Below, piece by piece: positions 5,809 through 12,617 of a stretch of 13,500 nt of DNA. This stretch comes from VRUE01 sp050258095 (GTDB lineage Bacteria; Actinomycetota; Thermoleophilia; Solirubrobacterales; 70-9). Position numbers and translations under genes: made by a program. The stretch covers positions 1 to 13,500 of the forward strand of contig JBLMYD010000062.1 in assembly GCA_050258095.1 (NCBI GenBank). Reading direction: 5' to 3'. Each line of letters opens with the position of its first letter. Position 1 is the first letter of the stretch. The notes under the pieces were generated by a model, which was given only the letters and a program-made list of their open reading frames with translations, made no database searches and was not told the DNA's origin.

Positions 5809-6702
5809 ATGGCAATCGACGGGATGCCGCTGACCCTGCTCGTCAACCCGCACTCGGCGGGCGGCAAGACGCTGAAGTTGCTCCCCCGGGTCGAGCACGA
5901 GCTCGACGCGCGCCGCATTCCCTTCCGGGTCGAGCGCACCAAGGGCCTCGAGGACGGCGTCGCGCGGGCGCTGCGCGCCGTCGAGGCCAACGAGGTGCCC
6001 GTCGTCTTCAGCGGCGACGGCCTGATCGGCGCCGTCGGCGGCGCGATGGCCGGCTCCGAGACGCCGCTGGGGATCGTCCCCGGCGGGCGCGGCAACGACC
6101 TCGCCCGGGTGCTGGGCATCCCTGACGATCCTGTCGCGGCCGTCGCTGTGCTCGCGGCCGGCGAGGAGCGGCGGATCGACGTCGGCGAGGTCAACGACAA
6201 GCGCTTCCTCGGCATCGTCAGCGTCGGCTTCGACTCCGAATGCAATCGTCGAGCCAACGAAGTCAGGTGGCTGCAAGGCAACTTCGCCTATACGTATTCG
6301 ACCGTGCGCACCCTGATCGGCTGGCGGCCCGCTCGGTTCACGATCCGCGTCGATGAGGAGTTCGAGCGCTTCAGCGGCTATTTCGCCTCCGTCGCCAACA
6401 ACAAGGCGTATGGCGGCGGCATGTTCATCGCCCCGAACGCCGAGCTCGACGACGGCGAGTTCGACATCGTCACGATCCGCGAGCACAGCAGGTTGCGCTT
6501 CCTGGCTAACCTGCCGAAGGTGTTCAAGGGCACCCACGTGGACGAGGACGAGGTGCAGGTCTTCCGCGCCCCCCACCTGGAACTGACCGCCAGCCGTCCG
6601 TTCCCCGTCTACGCCGACGGCGAGCACCTGACCGAGCTTCCGGCGCAGATCCGCATGCTGCCGCGGGCGCTCAGCGTGCTGGTCCCGGCGCCCGCCCCTT
6701 GA
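5809..6702 (+). CDS. Diacylglycerol kinase-like lipid kinase (DAGK catalytic domain, YegS/LCB5 type)
   Basis: A 297-residue soluble lipid kinase that transfers phosphate from ATP to a lipid hydroxyl (diacylglycerol, sphingoid base or polyprenol). The opening VNPHSAGGK is at residues 12-20. The nucleotide-binding GGDGT motif appears as SGDGL at 68-72, and GIVPGGRGND is at 88-97. The lid and C-terminal beta domain contain VANNKAYGGGMFIAPNAELD and the closing YADGEHL. The usual NEV after GGDGT is GAV here, a variant to note for catalysis or metal binding. Length is normal for the family. Its stop overlaps the murT TTG start (TTGA), placing it as first gene of a murT-gatD operon. That makes a cell-envelope lipid a plausible substrate, by inference. 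Confidence 0.92.
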   Translation: MAIDGMPLTLLVNPHSAGGKTLKLLPRVEHELDARRIPFRVERTKGLEDGVARALRAVEANEVPVVFSGDGLIGAVGGAMAGSETPLGIVPGGRGNDLARVLGIPDDPVAAVAVLAAGEERRIDVGEVNDKRFLGIVSVGFDSECNRRANEVRWLQGNFAYTYSTVRTLIGWRPARFTIRVDEEFERFSGYFASVANNKAYGGGMFIAPNAELDDGEFDIVTIREHSRLRFLANLPKVFKGTHVDEDEVQVFRAPHLELTASRPFPVYADGEHLTELPAQIRMLPRALSVLVPAPAP

Positions 6703-8072
6703 CGGCCTTCGGGGCGAAGCTGGCCGCCGCGCGCGCCGTCGGCGCCGCCAGCCGGCTGAGTGGCCGCGGCGGCGGCACCACCCTGCCCGGACGAGTCCTG
6801 CTGCGGATGGAGCCGGATGCGCTGCGGCGGCTCGGCGCTCGCCTGACGCGGGATACGACGATCGTCAGCGCCACCAACGGCAAGACGACGACGGCGGGGA
6901 TGATCGGCGCCGCTCTGGCCGCGGACGGGCGCACGCCGGTCCACAACCGCGCCGGCTCGAACATGACCTGGGGGGTCGCCACGGCGCTGCTCGAGCAGAG
7001 CGGCGAGGAGGGCCTGTTCGAGGTCGACGAGGCCTGGCTGCCGGAGGTGGCGAGCGCGCTCGAGCCGAATCTGGTCGTGCTCGGCAACCTCTTCCGCGAC
7101 CAGCTCGACCGCTACGGGGAGATGGAGGCGCTGGCCGAGTCCTGGGCCGAGGTCGTCGCATCGCGCGCGGGAACGACCCGCTTCGTCCTCAACGCCGACG
7201 ACCCGACGATCGCCGACCTCGGCCGTGCGCCCGACGGCGAGCCGCGCGCCGGGGTCGTCTACTTCGGCGTCGAGGACGCCTCGCAGGCGCTGCCGGAGCT
7301 GCAGCACGCGTTCGACGCCACGCACTGCCGCAACTGCGGCCGGCCGTACGCCTACGAGCGCGCCTTCGTCGGCCATCTCGGCCACTACTCCTGTCCGGGG
7401 TGCGGCGCCAAGCGGCCCCACCCGGACGTCGCCGCCACCGCGATCGAGCTGCGCGGCATGGAGGGCTCGCGCGTCGAGCTGCGCACCCCCGCCGGGCCGC
7501 TGCGACTCGATCTGCCGGTCCCCGGCCTCTACAACGTCTACAACGCCCTGGCCGCGGTCGCCGCCGCGCTCGAGCTGGGGATCGCCCCCGAGCGGATCGC
7601 GACCGCCCTGGCCGAGATGCGCGCCGCCTTCGGCCGGGTCGAGACGATCGACGTCGGCGGCACGCCGGTCTCGATCCTGCTGATCAAGAACCCGGCCGGA
7701 GCCAACGAGGTGCTGCGCACGCTGCGGCTCGAGGACGCCGGCGCCGGCCTCGACCTCTGGATCGCGCTCAACGACAAGACGGCCGACGGCCGCGACGTCT
7801 CCTGGATCTGGGACGCCGACTTCGAGCTGCTGGCCGGTGCCGTGCGCCGCGTCACCTGCGCCGGCACGCGGGCGGCGGAGATGGCGGTGCGGCTCAAGTA
7901 CGCCGGCTGGCCGACCGACTCGATCGCGGTCGAAGACGGGATCGAGGCGTCGCTGGACCGGGCGGTCGCCGAGGCGCCCGGGCGGCTCTTCGCCCTGCCG
8001 ACCTACACGGCGCTGCTCGAGCTGCGCACGCTGCTCGCCAAGCGCGGGCTGGCGAGGGAGTTCTGGCGATGA
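6699..8072 (+). CDS. murT: MurT, ligase-like subunit of the lipid II isoglutaminyl synthase
   Basis: With GatD this 457-residue Mur-ligase homologue amidates the alpha-carboxyl of D-Glu in lipid II, using glutamine and ATP on the cytoplasmic face. The ATP loop SATNGKTTT is at 57-65, followed by the MurT signature GSNMTWGVATALL and EVDEAWLPEV. A zinc-ribbon insert typical of MurT has Cys210-X2-Cys213 and Cys232-X2-Cys235. The C-terminal DUF1727 region holds KNPAGANEVLRTL and NDKTADGRDVSWIWD (about 358-372); its aspartates include the candidate that completes the GatD catalytic centre. The start is a TTG inside the lipid kinase stop (TTGA). It is accepted because family-like sequence begins by about residue 8, whereas the next Met is residue 37. 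The stop overlaps the next gene as ATGA. Confidence 0.96.
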   Translation: MTAFGAKLAAARAVGAASRLSGRGGGTTLPGRVLLRMEPDALRRLGARLTRDTTIVSATNGKTTTAGMIGAALAADGRTPVHNRAGSNMTWGVATALLEQSGEEGLFEVDEAWLPEVASALEPNLVVLGNLFRDQLDRYGEMEALAESWAEVVASRAGTTRFVLNADDPTIADLGRAPDGEPRAGVVYFGVEDASQALPELQHAFDATHCRNCGRPYAYERAFVGHLGHYSCPGCGAKRPHPDVAATAIELRGMEGSRVELRTPAGPLRLDLPVPGLYNVYNALAAVAAALELGIAPERIATALAEMRAAFGRVETIDVGGTPVSILLIKNPAGANEVLRTLRLEDAGAGLDLWIALNDKTADGRDVSWIWDADFELLAGAVRRVTCAGTRAAEMAVRLKYAGWPTDSIAVEDGIEASLDRAVAEAPGRLFALPTYTALLELRTLLAKRGLAREFWR

Positions 8073-8812
8073 CGGGGGCAGATGGCGGGCGAGATGAGTC
8101 TGTTGTCTGGCACGACCTGGAGTGCGGGGCGTACTCCGCCGATTTGGAGCTCTGGGGGGAGCTGGCTGCGGAACGGGGCGGGCCGGTTCTGGAGCTGGGC
8201 TGCGGAACGGGGCGCGTTGGGGTTTGGCTGGCGCGGCGGGGGCATCGGGTCGTGGGGCTGGACGTCGACCCCCGGTTCGCCGCGGAGCTCGAGCGGCGAG
8301 CAACGGGACTGCCCGCGGCGGCCCGGGTTGGGGATGCCGTGGACTTCGCGCTGGACGAGGCGTTTGGCGCGGTTCTCGCGCCGATGCAGCTGGTGCAGCT
8401 GCTGGACGGCGCCGGGGAGCGGGCCGGCTGCCTGCGGAGCGCGGCGAGGCATCTGCAACCCGGCGGGCTCCTCGCGCTTGCGGTCGTCGAGGGGCTCGCG
8501 GCCGATTACGCCGGCGAGCCGGCCTCGGCCCTGCCCGATGCGCGCGAGGTCGAGGGCTGGGTCCACTCGAGCCTGCCGCTGGAGACGGTCCTCGCAGGCA
8601 ACAGATTCGTCGTCCGCCGCCTGCGCCAAACCGTCTCGCCGGAAGGTGCGCTGGACGAGGAAGTGAACGAGGTCGAGTTGCGCGTCCTCTCGGCCGGGGA
8701 GCTGGAAGCCGAGGGGGCCGCGGCGGGACTGCGGCCGATCGGCCGGCGCGAGATACCCGCCACCGACGCCCACGTCGGCTCGACCGTGGTCCTGCTGGAA
8801 AGGGCGGCCTGA
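8069..8812 (+). CDS. Class I SAM-dependent methyltransferase between murT and gatD
   Basis: A 247-residue protein with motif I VLELGCGTG at 40-48, the acidic beta-2 end VVGLDVD (Asp65), and a PGGLLALAVVEG stretch after beta-5. It is broadly like Methyltransf_25-type enzymes acting on small molecules; no substrate-specific signature is visible. It overlaps murT by ATGA and gatD by TGATG, so it is translated as part of the amidotransferase operon. A GAGGGAG at 8053-8059 is a plausible ribosome site. Codon use in the first third is unlike the neighbours: over about the first 97 residues glycine is GGG ten times, GGC four and GGA two, and GTT recurs, while murT and gatD favour GGC and GTC. This suggests a later insertion or simply weaker codon selection. 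A role in modifying a peptidoglycan precursor is possible but unproven. Confidence 0.88.
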   Translation: MTGADGGRDESVVWHDLECGAYSADLELWGELAAERGGPVLELGCGTGRVGVWLARRGHRVVGLDVDPRFAAELERRATGLPAAARVGDAVDFALDEAFGAVLAPMQLVQLLDGAGERAGCLRSAARHLQPGGLLALAVVEGLAADYAGEPASALPDAREVEGWVHSSLPLETVLAGNRFVVRRLRQTVSPEGALDEEVNEVELRVLSAGELEAEGAAAGLRPIGRREIPATDAHVGSTVVLLERAA

Positions 8813-9549
8813 TGGAGCTGCGCCTGCTCGCTCTCTACCCGGAGCAGATGAACATCTACGCCGACCGCGGCAACATCATCTTCCTGCGGCGGCGCTGCGA
8901 GTGGCGGGGCATCGAGTTCGCCTACGCGGCGGCCGGGCGCGGAGAGGGCTTCGACCCCGGCGCCTGCGACCTCCTCTACCTGGGCGGCGGCCAGGACCGC
9001 GACCAGGTCGCGGTCGCGGCCGACATGGTCGAGAGCAAGCGCGAGGCGATCGCCGCAGCGGTCGAGGGCGGCGCCGCGATGCTGGCGGTCTGCGGCGGCT
9101 ACCAGCTTCTCGGCCACAGCTACCAGCTGGACGACGAGCTCCTGCCGGGGCTCGGCCTCGTCGACCTGGAGACCGTGCGCGAGCCCGGACCGCGACTGAT
9201 CGGCAACGTCGCGATCGAGGTCGATCTCGACGGCAGGCCGCGCACCCTCGCCGGCTTCGAGAACCACGGCGGCCGCACCTACCTCGGCGCGGACGCCCAG
9301 CCTCTCGGCCGGGTCCTCAAGGGCTTCGGCAACAACGGCAAGGACGGCTTCGAGGGCGTGCGCCGGCGCAACCTGATCGGCACCTACCTGCACGGCCCGC
9401 TGCTGCCGAAGAACGTCTGGCTCGCCGACCACCTGATCGCGCTCGCGCTGGAGAGCCGCTACGGCGAGCGCCCGGAGCTGGAGCCGCTTGACGACGTGCT
9501 AGAGCTTGCCGCCCACGAGTCGGCCCGCGCCGCCGCCGGCCTTCGCTGA
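8812..9549 (+). CDS. gatD: GatD, glutamine amidotransferase subunit of lipid II isoglutaminyl synthase
   Basis: A 245-residue class I (triad) glutaminase that releases ammonia for MurT. The nucleophile is Cys94 in AVCGGYQLLG and the catalytic His is His194 in GTYLHGPLLPKN. Cys94 has the same number as in Staphylococcus aureus GatD, as I recall it. Arg128 fits the glutamine-binding Arg. The N terminus (LYPEQMNIYADRGN) and LGGGQDRDQ are GatD hallmarks that separate it from CobQ/CobB. The third catalytic residue is expected to come from MurT, so the two proteins must assemble. The start shares a base with the methyltransferase stop (TGATG), and GGAAAGG upstream may aid initiation. Gene order is lipid kinase, murT, methyltransferase, gatD. 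It is convergent with dut. Confidence 0.96.
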   Translation: MELRLLALYPEQMNIYADRGNIIFLRRRCEWRGIEFAYAAAGRGEGFDPGACDLLYLGGGQDRDQVAVAADMVESKREAIAAAVEGGAAMLAVCGGYQLLGHSYQLDDELLPGLGLVDLETVREPGPRLIGNVAIEVDLDGRPRTLAGFENHGGRTYLGADAQPLGRVLKGFGNNGKDGFEGVRRRNLIGTYLHGPLLPKNVWLADHLIALALESRYGERPELEPLDDVLELAAHESARAAAGLR

Positions 9550-9582
9550 AGCCTTTTGCGCGCATGGCGCACCAAAAGCTTC
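9548..9582. terminator. Bidirectional hairpin between convergent gatD and dut
   Basis: The left arm GAAGCCTTTTG (9548-9558) pairs with CAAAAGCTTC (9573-9582) with one bulged base. It spans the 44-nt gap between the two stop codons and starts inside the gatD stop. A CTTTTG/CAAAAG segment gives short T-runs on both strands, so it can serve both genes. The loop contains GCGC-ATG-GCGC, which may extend the stem. Confidence 0.65.
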
Positions 9583-9593
9583 ATCGAGACAGA

Positions 9594-10025
9594 TCAGCGA
9601 CCGCTGGAGCCGAAGCCGCCGTCGGCGCGGGCCGACTCGGCCAGCGCCTCGACCTCGACCGGCTCGGCCAGGGCGATAGGAGCGACCACGAGCTGAGCGA
9701 TCCTGTCCCCCGGTTCTACCCGAAAGATCTCAGCAGGGTCCGTGTTGAGCAGCAGCACCCGGATCTCACCTCGATAGCCGGCATCGATCAGACCCGGCGC
9801 GTTGACCAGCGCGATCCCGTGCTTCTTCGCCAGCCCCGACCGCGGCAGCACCAGGCCGGCGTGTCCCTCGGGAATCTCAACGCCGATCCCGGTCCCGACG
9901 CTCCACCTCTCCCCCGGCCCGATGTGCGCGGCCTCGCAGGCGTAAAGATCCAGCCCTGCGTCTCCGGGATGCGCTCGTGTCGGCAGGGTGGCCTCGGGCT
10001 TCAGCTTCGCGACCGGCAGCTCCAT
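9594..10025 (-). CDS. dut: dUTP diphosphatase (trimeric dUTPase)
   Basis: A 143-residue enzyme that hydrolyses dUTP to dUMP and PPi, keeping uracil out of DNA and supplying dUMP for dTMP. All five motifs of the trimeric family are present: DAGLDLY (22-28), PRSGLA (61-66), GLIDAGYRGEI (78-88, Asp81 at the active site), GDRIAQLV (106-113) and the C-terminal P-loop-like GGFGSSGR (136-143). Length is normal. The ATG at 10025 is chosen because family sequence starts right after it; an in-frame ATG at 10115 would add 30 residues unlike the family. A TAGGGT box 11 nt upstream is a weaker, short-leader promoter candidate. It follows hflX on the same strand, across palindromic repeat B. Confidence 0.97.
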   Translation of the reverse strand: MELPVAKLKPEATLPTRAHPGDAGLDLYACEAAHIGPGERWSVGTGIGVEIPEGHAGLVLPRSGLAKKHGIALVNAPGLIDAGYRGEIRVLLLNTDPAEIFRVEPGDRIAQLVVAPIALAEPVEVEALAESARADGGFGSSGR

Positions 10026-10036
10026 CGGTGAGCGCC

Positions 10037-10042
10037 ACCCTA
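10037..10042 (-). promoter_or_regulatory. Possible -10 box (TAGGGT) for dut
   Basis: TAGGGT on the minus strand lies 11 nt before the dut ATG, slightly farther than the 7-8 nt seen at the other genes, so a leader of about 4 nt would result. Weak evidence. Confidence 0.3.
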
Positions 10043-10090
10043 TCGGGCTGGCGCGCGGGTCCTGTCGCGGCGGCTTTCCCCCATGTGCTC

Positions 10091-10142
10091 GGACGTGCCG
10101 TGCCAGAGGTGCCATTTATGGCACCGAGGGACCGGCACGTCC
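10091..10142. repeat. Palindromic repeat copy B, nested hairpin between hflX and dut
   Basis: The outer arms GGACGTGCCG (10091-10100) and CGGCACGTCC (10133-10142) are perfect reverse complements. Inside, GGTGCCA (10108-10114) and TGGCACC (10119-10125) form a second 7-bp stem with a 4-nt loop. The 10092-10141 core aligns without gaps to 1635-1684 with 34 of 50 positions identical, including both ends and the AGGTGCC block. The inner stem is intact only in this copy. It starts 4 nt after the hflX stop, so it may end or attenuate hflX transcription before dut. Confidence 0.85.
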
Positions 10143-10146
10143 TGCG

Positions 10147-11496
10147 CTATGGGGGACCCCCTGCCGCCGCGCCACCCGCGCGAGCGGCGTTCGTCCTGAG
10201 ATCTTCGAAGCGGTGCAGCTCGGCGACCGGCACCTTGGCGCGGACGAGGACGCCGTCGGCGCGGTCCTCGCGGTCGAGATCGCCGGCAAGCTCGTGCAGC
10301 TCGTGCAGACGGGCGCCTTCGGCGTACGGGATCAGCAGCTCTACATCCGCGAGAGTGTCCTCGAATGCAGTCTCGACCCTCTCCTTCAGCTCGCCCAGGC
10401 CCTCGCCGGTGAGAGCCGAGACGAGGACGCCGTCGGGGTGGTGCTGTTGGACCTCCTCGCGCTCGTTCTCGCCGAGCAGGTCGGCCTTGTTGAGGACGAG
10501 GAGGCGCGGCTTGGCGCCGGCCCCGATCTCTTCCAATGCTTCGTCGACCGCCTGCATGTCGGCGAGGCGTCGCTCCTCGGGAGACGCGGCGTCGACCACA
10601 TGCAGGATCAGGTCGGCGAGGACGGTCTCCTCCAGCGTCGCCTTGAAGGCCTCGACCAGCTGGTGTGGCAGCTTCTCGATGAAGCCGACGGTGTCGGTCA
10701 GCAGGTAGCTGCGCCCGGAGAGCTCGACGCTGCGGGTCGTCGGATCGAGGGTGTGGAAGAGGCGGTCGCCGACGCCGACGTCGGAGCCGGTGAGCGCGTT
10801 GAGCAGCGTCGACTTGCCGGCGTTGGTGTAGCCGGCGAGGGCGACCCGCGGCAGCGAGGAGCGCTCGCGGCGGGCGCGCATCGTGCCGCGGTTGCGCTGC
10901 AGGCGGGCGAGGCGACGGCGCAGCGCCGCGATCCGGTCGCGGGCGAGGCGGCGGTCGGTCTCGATCTGGCTCTCGCCCGGCCCCCTGGTGCCGATCCCGC
11001 CGCCGAGCCGCTCGAGGTGGGTCCAGAGACCGCGCATCCGCGCCAGGTTGTATTCGAGCTGGGCCAGCTCGACCTGCAGCTTGCCCTCGGCCGAGTGCGC
11101 GTGGTCGGCGAAGATGTCGAGGATCACGGCGGTGCGGTCGACGACGGGCACGCCTAGCGCGGCCTCGAGGTTGCGCTCCTGGCGCGGCGCCAGCTCGTCG
11201 TCGCAGGCGACGAGGTTGGCGTCGCAGACCGCGATCTGCTGCTTCAGCTCGGCGAGCTTGCCGCGGCCGACGTAGCGGTCGGGGTCGGGCGCCTCGCGCT
11301 GCTGCACGGCCTCCCCCGCGGTGGCGACGCCGGCGGTGCGCAACAGCTCCTTCAGCTCCGCCAGCGGCTCGTCGCCGGACTGACCGTTGGCGATGCCGAT
11401 CGCCAGGGCGCGCTGGCGGGCGCGCGGGTTGGTGACACCGGCCCCGCCGGCGCCGTAGCGCGTCTGCGTTGTCCTCCCGTCTCTGGATCGCTGCAC
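10147..11496 (-). CDS. hflX: HflX, ribosome-associated GTPase
   Basis: A 449-residue GTPase that binds the 50S subunit and splits stalled or idle 70S ribosomes under stress. The N-terminal HflX domain includes DPDRYVGRGK (about 71-80) and the family signature GGGIGTRGPGESQIETDRR (165-183). The G domain follows: P-loop GYTNAGKST (222-230), G3 DTVGF (268-272) and G4 NKAD (336-339). The C-terminal domain ends in an Ala/Gly-rich stretch with RAGGAAAGGPP. The G domain looks complete. The GTG start at 11496 has a TACAAT -10 box 8 nt upstream, the best consensus match in the window. This implies a leaderless mRNA and gives the protein about 28 residues (with Arg/Gly-rich sequence) before family homology. 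Another in-frame GTG at residue 21 is an alternative. It is divergent from the epimerase gene over 47 nt. Confidence 0.95.
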   Translation of the reverse strand: MQRSRDGRTTQTRYGAGGAGVTNPRARQRALAIGIANGQSGDEPLAELKELLRTAGVATAGEAVQQREAPDPDRYVGRGKLAELKQQIAVCDANLVACDDELAPRQERNLEAALGVPVVDRTAVILDIFADHAHSAEGKLQVELAQLEYNLARMRGLWTHLERLGGGIGTRGPGESQIETDRRLARDRIAALRRRLARLQRNRGTMRARRERSSLPRVALAGYTNAGKSTLLNALTGSDVGVGDRLFHTLDPTTRSVELSGRSYLLTDTVGFIEKLPHQLVEAFKATLEETVLADLILHVVDAASPEERRLADMQAVDEALEEIGAGAKPRLLVLNKADLLGENEREEVQQHHPDGVLVSALTGEGLGELKERVETAFEDTLADVELLIPYAEGARLHELHELAGDLDREDRADGVLVRAKVPVAELHRFEDLRTNAARAGGAAAGGPP

Positions 11497-11504
11497 GTCA
11501 GTCG

Positions 11505-11510
11505 ATTGTA
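11505..11510 (-). promoter_or_regulatory. Predicted -10 box (TACAAT) for hflX
   Basis: TACAAT on the minus strand, one base off the TATAAT consensus, lies 8 nt before the hflX GTG. No SD is visible, which fits a leaderless transcript. No clear -35 at 17-18 nt spacing. Confidence 0.6.
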
Positions 11511-11530
11511 GGAAGGGGCGCCGGTCTGGA

Positions 11531-11536
11531 TAGGCT
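11531..11536 (+). promoter_or_regulatory. Predicted -10 box (TAGGCT) for the epimerase gene
   Basis: TAGGCT ends 7 nt before the GTG at 11544 in a 47-nt divergent region shared with the hflX promoter. The two -10 boxes are only 20 nt apart, so the two polymerases would compete for the same DNA. Confidence 0.5.
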
Positions 11537-11543
11537 TAGCGCC

Positions 11544-12539
11544 GTGAAGGTCTTCGTCACGGGAGGCACCGGTTTTATCGGCGGCGAGGTGGTGCGTCAG
11601 CTGCGCGCCCGCGGCGACGAGGTCGTCTGCCTGGCGCGCTCGCCTGAGAAGGCCGCCAGGGTCGTCGAGCTGGGCTGCGAAGTGATCGGCGGGGACCTTG
11701 GCGACGATGAGGCGATCCGCCGGGGCATGGAGGGCTGCGACGCGGTCGTCCACGCCGCCGCGATCTACGAGGTCGGCATTCCCGTCAAGCAGCGCCCGGC
11801 GATGTACGACGCCAACGTGCGCGGCACCGAACGGGTGCTGCGCGCCGCGCTTGAGGCCAGGATCCCGAAGGTCGTCTACGTCTCCACTGTCGGCGCCTTC
11901 GGCAACACCCACCGCAAAGTCGTCGACGAGACCTACGAGCACCCCGGCAAGGAGTTCACCTCCTACTACGAGGAGACGAAGCTGGAGGCGCACCGGATCG
12001 CCAAGCGGATGATCGCCGAGGAGGGCCTGCCCTGCGTGATCGTCCAGCCCGGCGGCGTCTACGGGCCGGGCGACACCTCGCAGATCGCCGACCTGCTCGA
12101 ACAGTTCTTCGCCGGGCGGATGCCGCTGCTCCCCTTCCCCGAGCTGGGCATCTGCCTGACCCACGTCGAGGACATCGCCGCCGGCATCCTCCTCGCCCTC
12201 GACAGGGCCGACCCCGGCGAGACCTACGTGCTCAGCGGCCCGGTGACGACGATGCGCGACGCGATCGAGACGGTGGCCGGCCTCAGCGACCGCAAGGCGC
12301 CCAAGCACGCGATGCCGGTGCCGCTGATGAAGGCGATGACGCCGATCGGTCCGCTGGTCGGCAAGCTGATGGGCCAGCCGCCGAACCTGCGCGAGCTGAT
12401 CTCCTCCGCCGATGGAGTCACCTTCTGGGCCAGCCACGAGAAGGCGACCCGCGAGCTCGGCTACTCGCCGCGCGGCATGGAGGAGGGCCTGCGGCAGACG
12501 CTGGAAGCGGACGATCGCTTTCCGGCCCCGACCACGTAG
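11544..12539 (+). CDS. NAD-dependent epimerase/dehydratase (extended SDR, dihydroflavonol reductase-like)
   Basis: A 331-residue extended SDR. The cofactor motif TGGTGFIG is at residues 6-13. The second-strand acid is absent and Arg32 (ARSPEK) follows beta-2, which hints at NADP; this is inference. Asp51 (GGDLGD) contacts the adenine in the family. Ser114 (VSTVGAFG), Tyr142 and Lys146 (YEETK) form the catalytic set. The segment PGGVYGPGD at about 169-177 is typical of the family. The general type resembles dihydroflavonol-4-reductase and the HpnA-like epimerases; I cannot name the sugar or ketone substrate. The start is the GTG with TAGGCT 7 nt before it, and MKVFVTGGTG is a normal N terminus for the fold. 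The stop codon forms the foot of a long hairpin. Confidence 0.93.
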   Translation: MKVFVTGGTGFIGGEVVRQLRARGDEVVCLARSPEKAARVVELGCEVIGGDLGDDEAIRRGMEGCDAVVHAAAIYEVGIPVKQRPAMYDANVRGTERVLRAALEARIPKVVYVSTVGAFGNTHRKVVDETYEHPGKEFTSYYEETKLEAHRIAKRMIAEEGLPCVIVQPGGVYGPGDTSQIADLLEQFFAGRMPLLPFPELGICLTHVEDIAAGILLALDRADPGETYVLSGPVTTMRDAIETVAGLSDRKAPKHAMPVPLMKAMTPIGPLVGKLMGQPPNLRELISSADGVTFWASHEKATRELGYSPRGMEEGLRQTLEADDRFPAPTT

Positions 12540-12602
12540 GAGTCGAGGGGGGCTCAGCGGAGCAACAGCCGGGGAGGCTCCGCTGAGCCCTCCCTCGACT
12601 CC
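12539..12602. terminator. Long hairpin (25-bp stem, one bulged T, 13-nt loop) between epimerase and MBL genes
   Basis: The left arm 12539-12563 pairs with the right arm 12577-12602 over 25 bp, with a single unpaired T in the right arm. The outer part is GGAGTCGA/TCGACTCC and the inner part CTCAGCGGAGC/GCTCCGCTGAG. The left arm starts on the last base of the epimerase stop codon. There is no T-run, but the stem is the longest in the window. It ends 2 nt before the -10 box of the next gene, so it should insulate the MBL gene from upstream transcription. Confidence 0.8.
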
Positions 12603-12604
12603 CC

Positions 12605-12610
12605 TAAGCT
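12605..12610 (+). promoter_or_regulatory. Predicted -10 box (TAAGCT) for the MBL-fold gene
   Basis: TAAGCT ends 7 nt before the ATG at 12618, with GCCCCGG between and no SD. The -35 region would fall inside the right arm of the long hairpin. Confidence 0.5.
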
Positions 12611-12617
12611 GCCCCGG

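Noticed and set aside
5754..6281. N-terminal extension of the cyclophilin frame up to 6281
   Set aside because: It is antisense to the lipid kinase, Ser/Arg-rich, and would place the membrane anchor in mid-protein. The GTG at 5753 with a -10 box explains the start.
6609..8303. Long minus-strand open frame opposite murT
   Set aside because: Arg/Pro/Gly/Ala-rich with no domain; murT on the other strand has complete motifs and a zinc ribbon.
10026..10115. Thirty-residue N-terminal extension of dUTPase
   Set aside because: It would run through repeat B; the residues do not look like the family, which starts at MELPVAKLK.
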